Shown: piece by piece, positions 41,712 through 51,848 of the stretch
Layout: each line of letters starts with the position of its first letter
Position numbering within the stretch: position 1 is the stretch's first letter
DNA from: JAIPGX01 sp041650475
GTDB taxonomy: Bacteria; Babelota; Babeliae; Babelales; UASB340
Direction of reading: 5' to 3'
Length of the DNA stretch: 64,000 nucleotides
Assembly: GCA_041650475.1 (NCBI GenBank)
Contig: JBAZLD010000001.1
Location: forward strand, 62,001-126,000
The notes under the pieces: model-generated
What the model saw: the letters and a program-made list of their open reading frames with translations, nothing else
Databases searched by the model: none
Told to the model about the DNA's origin: nothing
Made by a program: the position numbers and the translations under genes

Positions 41712-42236
41712 ATGAATCGTCAGCAAAAAGAAGCCGTTATCAAGGATGTAAAAAAGTTGTTTTCGGATTCGCATGCAACTTTTTTAATTGGTTATAAAGG
41801 GCTTGATGTGGCTAACTTGCAATCTTTACGAAAAAAATTACGTGAAGATGGTGGGTTGTTTAAAATTACAAAAGCTAGATTGATGAAGATATCTGCAAAA
41901 GATATTGATTCATCTATAGAAAGTTTTTGTGATACATTTAAGGGACAAGTTGGTTTGGTTTTTGCTCAAAAAGAAGTTCCTTCAATAGCTAAAAAATTAG
42001 TTGATTTTTCAAAAGAAAATGAATTATTAGAAATAATTTCGGGTTTTTTTGATTCAAAGTTTCTTTCTAAAAGCGATGTAAATTATCTTGCTAATTTACC
42101 TTCTAAAGAGGTTTTATTGGCAAAGCTTTTGGGAACGATGCAAGCTCCAACTCGCAATTTAGCAGTTTTATTAAACATGATGGTAATTCGTTTACTTTAT
42201 ACTTTGAAGCAAATATCAGAAAAAGAGCAAAAATAA
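41712..42236 (+). CDS. rplJ: 50S ribosomal protein L10
   Basis: A 174-residue L10, base of the L7/L12 stalk. It has FLIGYKGLDVANLQSLRKKL, the family's FxG motif region, and a C-terminal helix for L7/L12 dimers. It lies 27 nt after rplA. The 103-bp gap to rplL is AT-rich without a clear hairpin. Confidence 0.95.
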   Translation: MNRQQKEAVIKDVKKLFSDSHATFLIGYKGLDVANLQSLRKKLREDGGLFKITKARLMKISAKDIDSSIESFCDTFKGQVGLVFAQKEVPSIAKKLVDFSKENELLEIISGFFDSKFLSKSDVNYLANLPSKEVLLAKLLGTMQAPTRNLAVLLNMMVIRLLYTLKQISEKEQK

Positions 42237-42339
42237 ACAAAAAACGTTATGTATTTTAAATAAATGTTTAATAGTTGATTTGTTTTTGGTTTTATTTAAT
42301 ATTTTATTATTGTTTTAAATTTTGTTACGTGAGGTTCTA

Positions 42340-42732
42340 ATGTCAACAAAGAATATAGCTGAGATAGTTGAAAAAATAGAAAAAATGTCACTTTTGGAAG
42401 TTGCTGATTTAGTAAAAACTTTAGAAGAAAAATTTGGTGTTTCTGCCGCAATGCCAGTAGCTGCAGCTGCTTCCGCTGCTTCTTCGGGAAGTCAAGCAAG
42501 TAGTGCTGTAGAAGAAGAAAAAACTGAATTTACTGTTACATTAAAAGATTCTGGTGCTGAAAAAATTAAAGTTATTAAAGCATTAAGAACAGTTACTCCA
42601 TTGGGCTTAAAAGAAGCAAAAGATGTAGTTGAAGCTACTCCTTCTGTTATTGCTCAAGGTGTAAATAAAGATGATGCAAAAAAAATAAAAGAAGCCTTGG
42701 AAGCCGCCGGGGCAAAAGTTGAATTATCTTAA
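42340..42732 (+). CDS. rplL: 50S ribosomal protein L7/L12
   Basis: A 130-residue L7/L12: N-terminal dimer helix (IAEIVEKIEKMSLLEVADLV), an Ala/Ser-rich hinge (about 44-62), and a C-terminal domain with IKVIKALRTVTPLGLKEAKD binding translation factors. ATG 42340 follows GTGAGG; the TTG at 42322 is not used. Confidence 0.97.
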   Translation: MSTKNIAEIVEKIEKMSLLEVADLVKTLEEKFGVSAAMPVAAAASAASSGSQASSAVEEEKTEFTVTLKDSGAEKIKVIKALRTVTPLGLKEAKDVVEATPSVIAQGVNKDDAKKIKEALEAAGAKVELS

Positions 42733-42766
42733 TAATTAAAGATAATAAAATTTAGAAAATAAATTA

Positions 42767-42815
42767 GGTTAACTTTTCAAAATTATCAAAAATTGATAAT
42801 TTTGAAAAGTTAACC
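42767..42815 (+). other. Perfect 23-bp hairpin between rplL and rpoB
   Basis: The arms 42767-42789 and 42793-42815 (starting GGTTAACTTTTC and ending GTTAACC) pair perfectly around an AAA loop. It lies 34 nt after the rplL stop and 110 nt before rpoB. No U-run follows immediately, so full termination is unlikely. An RNase III processing site or attenuator between ribosomal and polymerase genes, as known at this place in E. coli, is plausible. Confidence 0.65.
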
Positions 42816-42924
42816 GTTTAGTTTCTAAGCGGTTTGAAGGGCGTGTATTTAGGGGGATTCGTAAATTTTAGTTTAATTTTTAATAATTAACGTAAAACGT
42901 AATATGTTTTTTGGGAGCTGCTGA

Positions 42925-45900
42925 ATGTCTCAAATTCAAAATGAAAAAAATGTTTTGAGAAAGTCTTTTGGAAAAATCAAGGAGGTTGTTAGCTTACCAA
43001 ACCTCATAGAGATTCAGTCCAAATCTTTTAATGATTTTGTGCAATTTGATTTTTTACCATCTGAAAGAAAGAATATTGGGCTTGAAAAGGTATTAAGGGA
43101 TACCTTTCCTGTCGAACATAATGAACGTATTTCTTTACAATATATAAGTTATGAATTGGGTGAATGGTCGTGTACTTGTTCAAACTTAAAAGGTATTGTT
43201 AATAGATATACTTGGAAATGTTCTTCTTGTAACAAGACCGGATGTAGTAGATTAAAAGAAGATAAATGCGAACATTGTGGTAAAAATACAGCAGCATATA
43301 TTTTTTGTAAAAAATGTTTTTCAAGGGTGGGAATAAAAACTGCTATAAATGTTGATGAATGTCGATATAGTGATAAAACTTATTCCATGTCATTAAAAGT
43401 AAAAATGCAACTTGTTTCTTGGGATATTGATCCTGATAATTCAACAAAAGTTGTTAGAGATATAAAAGAACAAGAAGTATTTTTTTGTGACCTTCCTATT
43501 ATGGTTGATTTATATGAGGATAGTGAAGGTAATTTTAAATTGGGAAATAACGGAACATTTGTTATAAACGGTGTGGATCGTGTTGTTGTTAGCCAAATGC
43601 ACAGAGCTGCAGGTGTAATGTTTTCCGTTAGTAAGAAGATAAAAGATTTTAGAGGACAATTAAGTTATATAGCAAGAATCATTCCTAATAGAGGTTCTTG
43701 GCTTGATTTTGAATTTGATCAGAATGACCATTTATATGTTCGAGTAGATAAAAAAAAGAAAATTTTAATAACAACATTTTTACAGGCTTTAGGGATTGAA
43801 AAAGATAAGATTTTATCAATGTTCTATGATTTTGAAACTATAGAAATAAAAGATAAGAAATTTTTTAGAAAAATTGATAATAGTCTGGTTGGTCAAAGGT
43901 TAGAGTCAGATGCTTTACCAAAAAATATTGAATCTAAATTTACGATTGGTCAAAGACTTAATAAAAATTTGATAGAAAAGATTTTAAAAGAAGGTGTTAA
44001 AAAACTTTCAGTTAGATTTAATAGTCTTGTAAATAGAGTATTGGCACAAGACATAATAGATAATGATACTGGAGAAGTTATTGTTCAAAAGGGTACAATT
44101 TTAACTGAAGAATTGATAAACCAATTGACATTATTAGGTAATTTTTCTATTAGTGTTATTCAAAATTTTGGATATTCTTTACAATCTTCAATTGCTTTGT
44201 CTTTCGCACATGATCCTTTTAAAAATAGACAAGAGGCTCTTAAGGAAGTTTATTCTAAGTTAAGACCGGGTGATGTTCCTTCTGCAAAAATTATGGAGGA
44301 ATATATTGATAATCTTTTTTATAACCCTAGATTTTATGATTTGACGGTAGTTGGTCGAATTCGTTGTAATAGAAAATTAGGTCTTAATATAGATGAATCG
44401 ATAACTTATTTAACGCAAGATGATATTATTGCAACAATAAAATACTTGATAGGCTTAAAAGAAAAGGGCGAAGGCGAATTAGATGATATTGATCATTTGG
44501 GTAACAGGGCTGTTAGATTAGTTGGCGAATTGTTGCAAGGTCAATTTTATTCTGGGTTATCTCGCATAGAAAGAATAATTAAAGAACGTTTTAGATTACA
44601 GGATAATTATGCTGTTTTAATGCCATATGATTTTTTAAATGTTAGACCTTTGGCTGCTGTTTTAAGAGAATTTTTTGGAACAGGACAGTTATCTCAATTT
44701 ATGGATCAAACTAATCCATTGGCAGAGATGGCTCATAAAAGACGTCTTTCTGCTTTAGGGCCCGGAGGTATCACGAAAGATAGAGCAACATTTGAGGTTC
44801 GAGATGTACACTCTTCTCATTATGGTAGAATTTGTCCTATAGAAACACCAGAAGGTCAGAACATTGGGTTAATTTCTTCTTTGGCTGCATATGCAAAAGT
44901 TAATGAATTAGGTTTTATACAAACACCATACAGGCCTGTCGTTGATGGTGTAATTAAAGAAGATAAAATTGTATATATGGATGCATTTGAAGAAATAGGT
45001 ACATCCATTGCTCAGGCATCTATTAAAACCGATAAAAAAGGTAAGATAGAAGATAAAGAAATTTTAGTACGTAAAGATGGAAATATTATGCTTTGCGATA
45101 CTAAAAACATAGATTATGTTGATGCTTCTCCTAGACAATTAGTTTCTGTTCCTACATCATTGATTCCTTTTTTAGAGCATGATGATGCCAATAGGGCATT
45201 GATGGGTTCTAATATGCAACGTCAAGCTGTACCGATTGTTAAATGCCAGGCTCCTATAGTTGGGACAGGAATAGAAAAAGAGGTTGGATCAATACCTGGC
45301 GTTTCTGTTCTTGCAAGAAATTTAGGTATAGTTGAATATGTTTCTGCTGATAAAATAATAGTTAGTTTACATCAGGAAAAATCTGGAAATGATTATAATT
45401 GGTTTTCAAAACCGATAGATATTTATAATCTTAAAAAATTTGGAATATCTAGTCATAATACATGTATCCATTATGTTCCAGTAGTAAAAGTTGGTGATAA
45501 AATTAAAGTTAATGATCTTTTAGCTAGTGGATCTGCAACGATTGATGGTGAATTGGCTTTAGGTAGCAATATACTTGTTGCATTTATGCCTTGGCACGGA
45601 TATAACTTTGAAGATGCTATTGTTTTGAGTAAAAGGCTTGTTAGTGAAGATGTATTTACATCTGTTCATGTTGAAGAGTTTGTTGTTGAAGCTAGAGACA
45701 CAAAATTAGGTGCGGAAGAAATTACTCGTGATATTCCTGATGTAGGTGAAAAGGATTTAGAAGCCTTGGATGAAGATGGAATTGTTTATATTGGAACAAG
45801 AGTAAAGCCTGGAGATATTTTAGTTGGAAAAGTTACTTTAAAAGGTGACGTTCAAGTTTCTCCTGAAGAAAAATTATTACGAGCTATTTTTGGAGAAAAA

Positions 45901-47259
45901 TCTAGAGAAGTTAGAGATACTTCATTAAGAGTTCCACCTGGAGTTGAGGCTACAGTTATTGGAGTTAAAATTTTTTCTAGAAGTGGAATAAGAAAAGATA
46001 AAAGATATAAAGATTTTGTAACAAAAGAAACATCTAAAATAGAAGAAAATTTTCAATTTCATATTACCCTTTTAGAAAAGGGAACAAAAGTACGTATAAT
46101 TGAGCTTTTAAAAGATTTAAAAGTTGGAAGTTCAAAAGGTAAATTAAGTGGTAAAGATGACATTTTTTCTAAAGATAAATTAGAAAAAATGAGTATAGAT
46201 GATTTGTTTAAAATAGAAACATCTGATAAAAAAATAAATGAAAAAATAAGTAAATATCAAGAGATGTTTAATAATCAAATTCATGTTCTTTCGGCATTAA
46301 AACAAGAACAGCTTTCAGAGTTAAGAAAAGGTGATGAATTGCCATCAGGTGTCTTAAAAATGATAAAAGTTTATGTTGCAATGAAAAGACATGTTTCTGT
46401 TGGTGATAAAATGGCAGGAAGACATGGAAATAAGGGTGTTGTATCTAGGATAGTTAATGTAGAAGATATGCCATATTTAGAAGATGGAACTCCTGTTGAT
46501 ATAGTACTTAATCCATTAGGTGTTCCGAGTCGTATGAATGTTGGGCAGATATTGGAAACTATTTTGGGTATGGCTGGTAAAAAAATGGGTGATAATTTTG
46601 CAAAAGAGTTAACAGATTTTAGTTACAAAAACGTTAAAGCTAATTTGTCAAAATATTATGGTACTGAAATAGTTGATGATATTGAAAAACAATATGGTAA
46701 GGATGTTTTGAATAGTTTTGCCATCAAAACGATTCAAAATGGTGTAGCAATGAGCTCGCCAGTATTTGATGGTGCTAATTATGAAAAAGAGATTATACCG
46801 TTATTAAATAATTTAGGTTTATCTTCAAATGGTGCATATACCCTTTATGATGGCCATACTGGAGATTCTTTTGATCAGCCAGTTACCGTTGGTTATATTT
46901 ACATGATGAAATTAAATCATTTGGCTGATGATAAACTTCATGCTCGTTCTGTTGGGCCATATTCTTTAATTACACAACAACCATTGGGAGGTAAAGCTCA
47001 ATTCGGTGGACAACGTCTTGGAGAAATGGAAGTATGGGCATTGTATGCATATGGTGCAGCATATACTTTACAAGAAATGTTGACTGTAAAATCTGACGAT
47101 GTTAATGGAAGAATTAAAGCTTATGAATCAATCGTTAGAGGTGAAGAAGTTGCTGAACCAGGAATACCTGAATCATTCAATGTTTTGGTTAAAGAATTTC
47201 AAAGTTTAGGTTTGCAGGTAGATCTATTTAAGACTAGCAAGGAGCAAGTTGGTGAATAA
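42925..47259 (+). CDS. rpoB: RNA polymerase beta subunit with an extra cysteine-rich insertion
   Basis: The 1444-residue beta subunit is about 100 residues longer than the E. coli protein. An insertion at about 82-142 between YELGE and VDEC carries nine cysteines (83, 85, 99, 102, 107, 115, 118, 128, 131) in CxC and CxxC pairs, suggesting zinc ribbons. The rifampicin pocket is normal: LSQFMDQTNPL...HKRRLSALGPGG keeps the Asp, His and Ser changed in resistance. The C-terminus has GGKAQFGGQRLGEMEVWALYAYGA. Its last 11 nt overlap rpoC. Confidence 0.98.
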   Translation: MSQIQNEKNVLRKSFGKIKEVVSLPNLIEIQSKSFNDFVQFDFLPSERKNIGLEKVLRDTFPVEHNERISLQYISYELGEWSCTCSNLKGIVNRYTWKCSSCNKTGCSRLKEDKCEHCGKNTAAYIFCKKCFSRVGIKTAINVDECRYSDKTYSMSLKVKMQLVSWDIDPDNSTKVVRDIKEQEVFFCDLPIMVDLYEDSEGNFKLGNNGTFVINGVDRVVVSQMHRAAGVMFSVSKKIKDFRGQLSYIARIIPNRGSWLDFEFDQNDHLYVRVDKKKKILITTFLQALGIEKDKILSMFYDFETIEIKDKKFFRKIDNSLVGQRLESDALPKNIESKFTIGQRLNKNLIEKILKEGVKKLSVRFNSLVNRVLAQDIIDNDTGEVIVQKGTILTEELINQLTLLGNFSISVIQNFGYSLQSSIALSFAHDPFKNRQEALKEVYSKLRPGDVPSAKIMEEYIDNLFYNPRFYDLTVVGRIRCNRKLGLNIDESITYLTQDDIIATIKYLIGLKEKGEGELDDIDHLGNRAVRLVGELLQGQFYSGLSRIERIIKERFRLQDNYAVLMPYDFLNVRPLAAVLREFFGTGQLSQFMDQTNPLAEMAHKRRLSALGPGGITKDRATFEVRDVHSSHYGRICPIETPEGQNIGLISSLAAYAKVNELGFIQTPYRPVVDGVIKEDKIVYMDAFEEIGTSIAQASIKTDKKGKIEDKEILVRKDGNIMLCDTKNIDYVDASPRQLVSVPTSLIPFLEHDDANRALMGSNMQRQAVPIVKCQAPIVGTGIEKEVGSIPGVSVLARNLGIVEYVSADKIIVSLHQEKSGNDYNWFSKPIDIYNLKKFGISSHNTCIHYVPVVKVGDKIKVNDLLASGSATIDGELALGSNILVAFMPWHGYNFEDAIVLSKRLVSEDVFTSVHVEEFVVEARDTKLGAEEITRDIPDVGEKDLEALDEDGIVYIGTRVKPGDILVGKVTLKGDVQVSPEEKLLRAIFGEKSREVRDTSLRVPPGVEATVIGVKIFSRSGIRKDKRYKDFVTKETSKIEENFQFHITLLEKGTKVRIIELLKDLKVGSSKGKLSGKDDIFSKDKLEKMSIDDLFKIETSDKKINEKISKYQEMFNNQIHVLSALKQEQLSELRKGDELPSGVLKMIKVYVAMKRHVSVGDKMAGRHGNKGVVSRIVNVEDMPYLEDGTPVDIVLNPLGVPSRMNVGQILETILGMAGKKMGDNFAKELTDFSYKNVKANLSKYYGTEIVDDIEKQYGKDVLNSFAIKTIQNGVAMSSPVFDGANYEKEIIPLLNNLGLSSNGAYTLYDGHTGDSFDQPVTVGYIYMMKLNHLADDKLHARSVGPYSLITQQPLGGKAQFGGQRLGEMEVWALYAYGAAYTLQEMLTVKSDDVNGRIKAYESIVRGEEVAEPGIPESFNVLVKEFQSLGLQVDLFKTSKEQVGE

Positions 47260-50200
47260 TAGAATACTTGAAAGATTTCGTGAGTATATAAATACTACAC
47301 AATTTAATGCTATAAAAATTGCTATAGCTTCCCCAGAAAAGATTAGATCGCTTTCTTATGGAGAAGTTAAGAAAATTGAGACAATTAATTATCGTACTTT
47401 AAAGCCAGAAAGAGATGGATTATTTTGTGCACGCATTTTTGGTCCAGTAAAAGATTGGGAATGTAATTGCGGAAAATACAAAAGGATGAAACATCGTGGT
47501 GTAACTTGCGAAAAATGTGGCGTTGAAGTAATTCAGTCCAAAGTTCGAAGAGAACGAATGGGACATATTAATTTAGTTTCCCCTGTTTGCCATATATGGT
47601 TTTTAAAGGGAATTCCAAGTTATTTAAGTCTTATTTTAAATATGACAGTTCGCGATTTGGAATCTGTTATTTATTTTGATAGTTACATTGTTATAAATCA
47701 GGGTAATTCTCCTTATCCATCAAAAACATTACTTTCTCCTCAAGAATATGAAGATTATTTAAATGCACATCCAGATGATACAATTTTTAGGTGTGATATG
47801 GGTGGACAAGCAATTAGATCATTGCTTTCTTTAATGGATCTTAATTTTGAAATTAGAAAAATAGAAGAAGAATATAATCAAACTACATCTGTTGCAATTA
47901 GACACAAATTAGCCAAGAGGATTAAGGTTTTATCTGGAATGTTACAGGTTAATATTAGACCTGAATGGATAGTATTAGAAGCTCTTCCGGTGCTTCCTCC
48001 AGATTTAAGACCATTGGTGCCGTTAGAGGGTGGTCGTTTTGCTAGTTCAGATTTAAATGATTTATATAGAAGAGTTTTAAATAGAAATATTCGACTACGT
48101 CGATTGATAGAATTAGAAGCTCCAGATGTTATTGTTAAAAATGAAAAAAGAATGCTTCAGGAATCTGTTGATGCATTGATTGATAATGGTAGACGTGGTC
48201 AACCTGTTAGAGGTTCAAACAAGAGACCTCTTAAATCTTTAAGTGAAATGCTACGAGGTAAACAGGGAAGATTTAGACAAAATTTATTAGGTAAACGTGT
48301 TGATTATTCAGGAAGATCTGTAATTGTCGTTGAACCTGAGTTAAAAATATATCAATGTGGGTTACCTAAATTAATGGCATTAGAATTATTTAAACCATTT
48401 GTTTATGTTGAATTACAAAAAAAAGAATATGCCTTAAATTTAAGAGTCGCAAAACGAATGGTAGAAAATATGACACCAGAAGTTTGGGAAGCGTTAGAAG
48501 AAGTGGTAAAAGATCGTCCGGTTTTATTAAATCGTGCTCCTACTTTGCATAGACTTGGTATTCAAGCCTTTTATCCAATTTTAGTTGAAGGTAAGGCTAT
48601 AAAAGTTCACCCATTGGTATGTTCAGCTTTTAACGCAGATTTTGATGGTGACCAGATGGCAGTCCACGTTTTGTTAAGTAAAAGGGCTAGATTAGAAGCG
48701 GATAGTCTTATGCTTTCTATTCATAATGTTCTTTCTCCTGCTAGTGGGAAACCTATTTCAACTCCCTCTCAAGAAATGGTTTTAGGTTTATATTATATAA
48801 CAAAAGGTAGAAAAAATGTTGATGGAGCTGGCTTTGTTTTTTCTAATATAGAAGAAGTAATTTATGCATATCAACATGGTAAAATAAATATTCAGGCCCC
48901 TATTAAATTACGTTTAAATTTAGGAACTAAACTTATTGAAACAACAGTAGGAAGAGTTCTTTTATACGAAGCTTTGCCTGAAGAGGCGAATTTTGAATGG
49001 ATAAATAAAGCAGTAAAAAAGAAAGATATAGTTAAATTAATTTTTAGATTGTATAAAACTTTTGGTCCTAAAAAAACAGTTGAATCTTTAGATAAGATAA
49101 AAAGCTTAGGATTTAAAAATGCAACATTGGCTGGAATATCTCTATGTGTTGATAATTTAATTATTCCTCAAAATAAAAACGAAATTGTAAAAAAAGCTAT
49201 AAAAGAAGTTGAAAAGGCCGAAGAACTTTATAGAGAAGGTGCAGTTACAAACGGTGAACGTTATAATAAAGTTATTCAAATTTGGGCTAAAACTACTGAA
49301 AATATTGCTAATGAAATGATTTCTGTTTTAGAAGATTTTGATAATAAAGCAGCAAATGGAAAAATTCCATTTAATCCGCTTTTTATGATGTTAGATTCAG
49401 GAGCTAGAGGATCTAGACAACAAATTAGACAGTTGGCTGGTATGAGAGGTTTAATGGCCAAACCTTCTGGCGAAGTTATGGAAACTCCTGTTATAGCTAA
49501 TTTTAGAGAAGGGTTGAATGTTTTTGAATATTTTGTATCTACACATGGTGCTAGAAAAGGTTTGGCGGATACAGCATTAAAAACTGCTGATGCAGGATAT
49601 TTAACAAGAAGATTAATTGATGTTTCTCAGGATGTTGTTATTACTCAAAAAGATTGTAATAATTTAGGATATATTACTCTAACTGATTTAAAAGAATCAG
49701 GGGAAATAATAGAACCTTTAGAAGATAGAATTTTGGGTAGAATTGCAGCTGAAGATATAATAGGTCCTGTTAGTGGTGAATTAATAGTAAAACAGGGTGA
49801 ATTAATAAATAGCAATTTAGTTGATAAAATAAAAGAATCTGCAGTTACACATGTTTCTGTTAGATCGGTAATGACTTGCCAATCTAAAAGAGGTGTATGT
49901 GCAAAGTGTTATGGCATGGATTTATCAACACTTGAATTGGTAGATGTCGGCTCAGCCGTTGGAATTGTTGCTGCTCAATCTATTGGTGAACCTGGAACTC
50001 AGTTGACATTAAGAACGTTCCATATTGGTGGTACGGCTAGTGGTCTTGTTGAAAAAGATTTCAATATTGCAAAATTTGCAGGAACTATACGTTACAAAAA
50101 TGTAAATGTTGTTAAAAATCGTGAAAATGCTCTTATTATAGTAAATCGAAAATCTAGAGTTGCTATTATTGCTGATGATGGTAGAGAATTAGAAGAATAC

Positions 50201-51367
50201 GAATTAACATACGGTACTTTGCTTTTTGTTGATGACGGAGCCAAGGTTGTTGTTGGTCAAAAAATTTCTGAATCCAGACCTGAAAGAATAATATTAACTG
50301 AAAAATCTGGAAAGATTAGATTTATTGATTTAATAGAAAATGTAACTTATCAAGTTAAATATAATGAAGAAACAGGTCAATCTAATAAAACAATTCTTGA
50401 AAGAAGAGACGAAAAACGGCAACCTTATTTTGCAATCGAAGACGAAAACAATGAAGAAATTGCAAGGTATTATTTACCAACAAATTCTTCTTTATTAGTT
50501 GAAGATGGTCAAAAAGTTAAAGCTGGAGACGTGCTTGCAAGGTTACCAAGAGAAGAAAAGAAAACGCGAGATATAACAGGTGGTTTACCTAGGGTTGCAG
50601 AATTATTTGAAGCTCGTATTCCTAAAGATATAGCTGCTATAGCAGAGGTTGATGGTAAGGTTCAATTTGGAGGCTTACACAAGGGTCAACGTCGTATAAC
50701 AGTTACTTCAGAAGAAGGTGAAGTTTTTGAATACAACGTTCCCCGAAGTAAACATTTAAATGTTGAAGATGGGGATACTGTAAAAGCGGGTGATTTATTA
50801 ACATCTGGTGATCCTAATGGACATGATATTTTGCGAATCCTTGGTTCTGATGAACTTCAAAAATATTTAGTTAAAGAAGTTCAAGAAATTTATAGATTGC
50901 AAGGTGTAGAAATAAATGATAAACATATAGAATTGATCGTAAGACAAATGCTTAGAAAAGTTCAAATCATTGATGCTGGAGATACAAATTTTTCAGTTGG
51001 TGATAAGGTTGATAAGATGCATGTTCAGACTGTCAACAGGCTAATAGCAAAAGAAGGTAAAAAAATTGCTATTGCAAAACCAATTTTGATGGGTATTACA
51101 AAAGCATCGTTGGGAACAGAAAGCTTTTTGTCTGCAGCGTCTTTCCAAGAAACCACAAAGATTTTAACTGAAGCAGCAATTGTAGGTCAGGTAGATTATC
51201 TTTATGGCTTGAAAGAAAATGTTCAAATTGGTAGACTTATTCCTGCAGGTACAGGAATTTCTTCTTTTAGATTAAAACATTTGGGTGAAGATGTTTCAGC
51301 TTTTGAGCAAAAAGCTAGAACTGAAGAAAATTTGGAAGCTGGTTTAGAAAAAATATCATTGAAATAA
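47249..51367 (+). CDS. rpoC: RNA polymerase beta' subunit
   Basis: A 1372-residue beta' subunit. It has the N-terminal zinc finger (Cys72, 74, 87, 90) and the catalytic NADFDGDQMAVH with Mg-binding Asp464, 466 and 468. The second zinc site (CQSKRGVCAKCYG) and the bridge/trigger region ending QSIGEPGTQLTLRTFHIGG follow. It overlaps the rpoB end by 11 nt, so the two are translationally coupled. No insertion as conspicuous as that in rpoB was noticed. Confidence 0.98.
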   Translation: MVNNRILERFREYINTTQFNAIKIAIASPEKIRSLSYGEVKKIETINYRTLKPERDGLFCARIFGPVKDWECNCGKYKRMKHRGVTCEKCGVEVIQSKVRRERMGHINLVSPVCHIWFLKGIPSYLSLILNMTVRDLESVIYFDSYIVINQGNSPYPSKTLLSPQEYEDYLNAHPDDTIFRCDMGGQAIRSLLSLMDLNFEIRKIEEEYNQTTSVAIRHKLAKRIKVLSGMLQVNIRPEWIVLEALPVLPPDLRPLVPLEGGRFASSDLNDLYRRVLNRNIRLRRLIELEAPDVIVKNEKRMLQESVDALIDNGRRGQPVRGSNKRPLKSLSEMLRGKQGRFRQNLLGKRVDYSGRSVIVVEPELKIYQCGLPKLMALELFKPFVYVELQKKEYALNLRVAKRMVENMTPEVWEALEEVVKDRPVLLNRAPTLHRLGIQAFYPILVEGKAIKVHPLVCSAFNADFDGDQMAVHVLLSKRARLEADSLMLSIHNVLSPASGKPISTPSQEMVLGLYYITKGRKNVDGAGFVFSNIEEVIYAYQHGKINIQAPIKLRLNLGTKLIETTVGRVLLYEALPEEANFEWINKAVKKKDIVKLIFRLYKTFGPKKTVESLDKIKSLGFKNATLAGISLCVDNLIIPQNKNEIVKKAIKEVEKAEELYREGAVTNGERYNKVIQIWAKTTENIANEMISVLEDFDNKAANGKIPFNPLFMMLDSGARGSRQQIRQLAGMRGLMAKPSGEVMETPVIANFREGLNVFEYFVSTHGARKGLADTALKTADAGYLTRRLIDVSQDVVITQKDCNNLGYITLTDLKESGEIIEPLEDRILGRIAAEDIIGPVSGELIVKQGELINSNLVDKIKESAVTHVSVRSVMTCQSKRGVCAKCYGMDLSTLELVDVGSAVGIVAAQSIGEPGTQLTLRTFHIGGTASGLVEKDFNIAKFAGTIRYKNVNVVKNRENALIIVNRKSRVAIIADDGRELEEYELTYGTLLFVDDGAKVVVGQKISESRPERIILTEKSGKIRFIDLIENVTYQVKYNEETGQSNKTILERRDEKRQPYFAIEDENNEEIARYYLPTNSSLLVEDGQKVKAGDVLARLPREEKKTRDITGGLPRVAELFEARIPKDIAAIAEVDGKVQFGGLHKGQRRITVTSEEGEVFEYNVPRSKHLNVEDGDTVKAGDLLTSGDPNGHDILRILGSDELQKYLVKEVQEIYRLQGVEINDKHIELIVRQMLRKVQIIDAGDTNFSVGDKVDKMHVQTVNRLIAKEGKKIAIAKPILMGITKASLGTESFLSAASFQETTKILTEAAIVGQVDYLYGLKENVQIGRLIPAGTGISSFRLKHLGEDVSAFEQKARTEENLEAGLEKISLK

Positions 51368-51376
51368 ATTTAATTT

Positions 51377-51452
51377 AGGCGCGTAGCTCAGTTGGTAGAG
51401 CATTGCTTTGACGTAGCAAGGGTCAGCGGTTCGAGTCCGCTCGTGCCTACCA
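51377..51452 (+). tRNA. tRNA-Val (GAC)
   Basis: Acceptor AGGCGCG/CGTGCCT, anticodon loop TTGACGT (GAC) and encoded CCA. It lies 9 nt after rpoC, so it is probably cut out of the rpoBC transcript. Confidence 0.96.
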
Positions 51453-51510
51453 TTTAATTGATGTTTAATTTTTATTATTAATTATAATTTTGATTTGGAG
51501 TTTTTTTGAA

Positions 51511-51792
51511 ATGTTAGATAAGAGCATTAAGAGAGATATTATAAAAAAATACTCTAGAAAAGATAATGATACTGGTTCAAGTGAGGTACAGATAGGTTTG
51601 ATATCAAAAAGAATTGAAGAAATATCAAATCATTTAAGGCTTTTTCCTAAAGATAAGCATTCAGAATTGGGACTTACGAAGCTTGTTGGCAAAAGACGTT
51701 CTCTTTTAAATTATTTAGAAAAAAGTGATAAAAAAAGATTTGATTTTGTTCAGCAAGAGATTAAAAAAAAGATAAATAAAGATAATAAATAA
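51511..51792 (+). CDS. rpsO: 30S ribosomal protein S15
   Basis: A 93-residue S15 with DTGSSEVQIGLISKRI, LGLTKLVGKRRSLLNYLEK and the LRLFPKDKHS loop. It binds 16S rRNA at the platform. ATG 51511 follows TTGGAG at 10 nt. It precedes pnp, an order kept in many bacteria, with a terminator between. Confidence 0.96.
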   Translation: MLDKSIKRDIIKKYSRKDNDTGSSEVQIGLISKRIEEISNHLRLFPKDKHSELGLTKLVGKRRSLLNYLEKSDKKRFDFVQQEIKKKINKDNK

Positions 51793-51804
51793 TTTGAAAA
51801 ATTT

Positions 51805-51834
51805 AAAAAGGCCCCTTTTTAGGGGCTTTTTTTT
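51805..51834 (+). terminator. Intrinsic terminator between rpsO and pnp
   Basis: AAAAAGGCCCC and GGGGCTTTTTTTT form a GC stem with a TTTTTA loop and an eight-T run. It is the clearest intrinsic terminator in the window; reading through it would supply pnp. Confidence 0.85.
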
Positions 51835-51848
51835 AAGGTGTAATTTAT

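Noticed and set aside
44640..44860. Possible rifampicin-resistance changes in RpoB
   Set aside because: The Asp, His and Ser positions usually altered in resistant strains are wild type.
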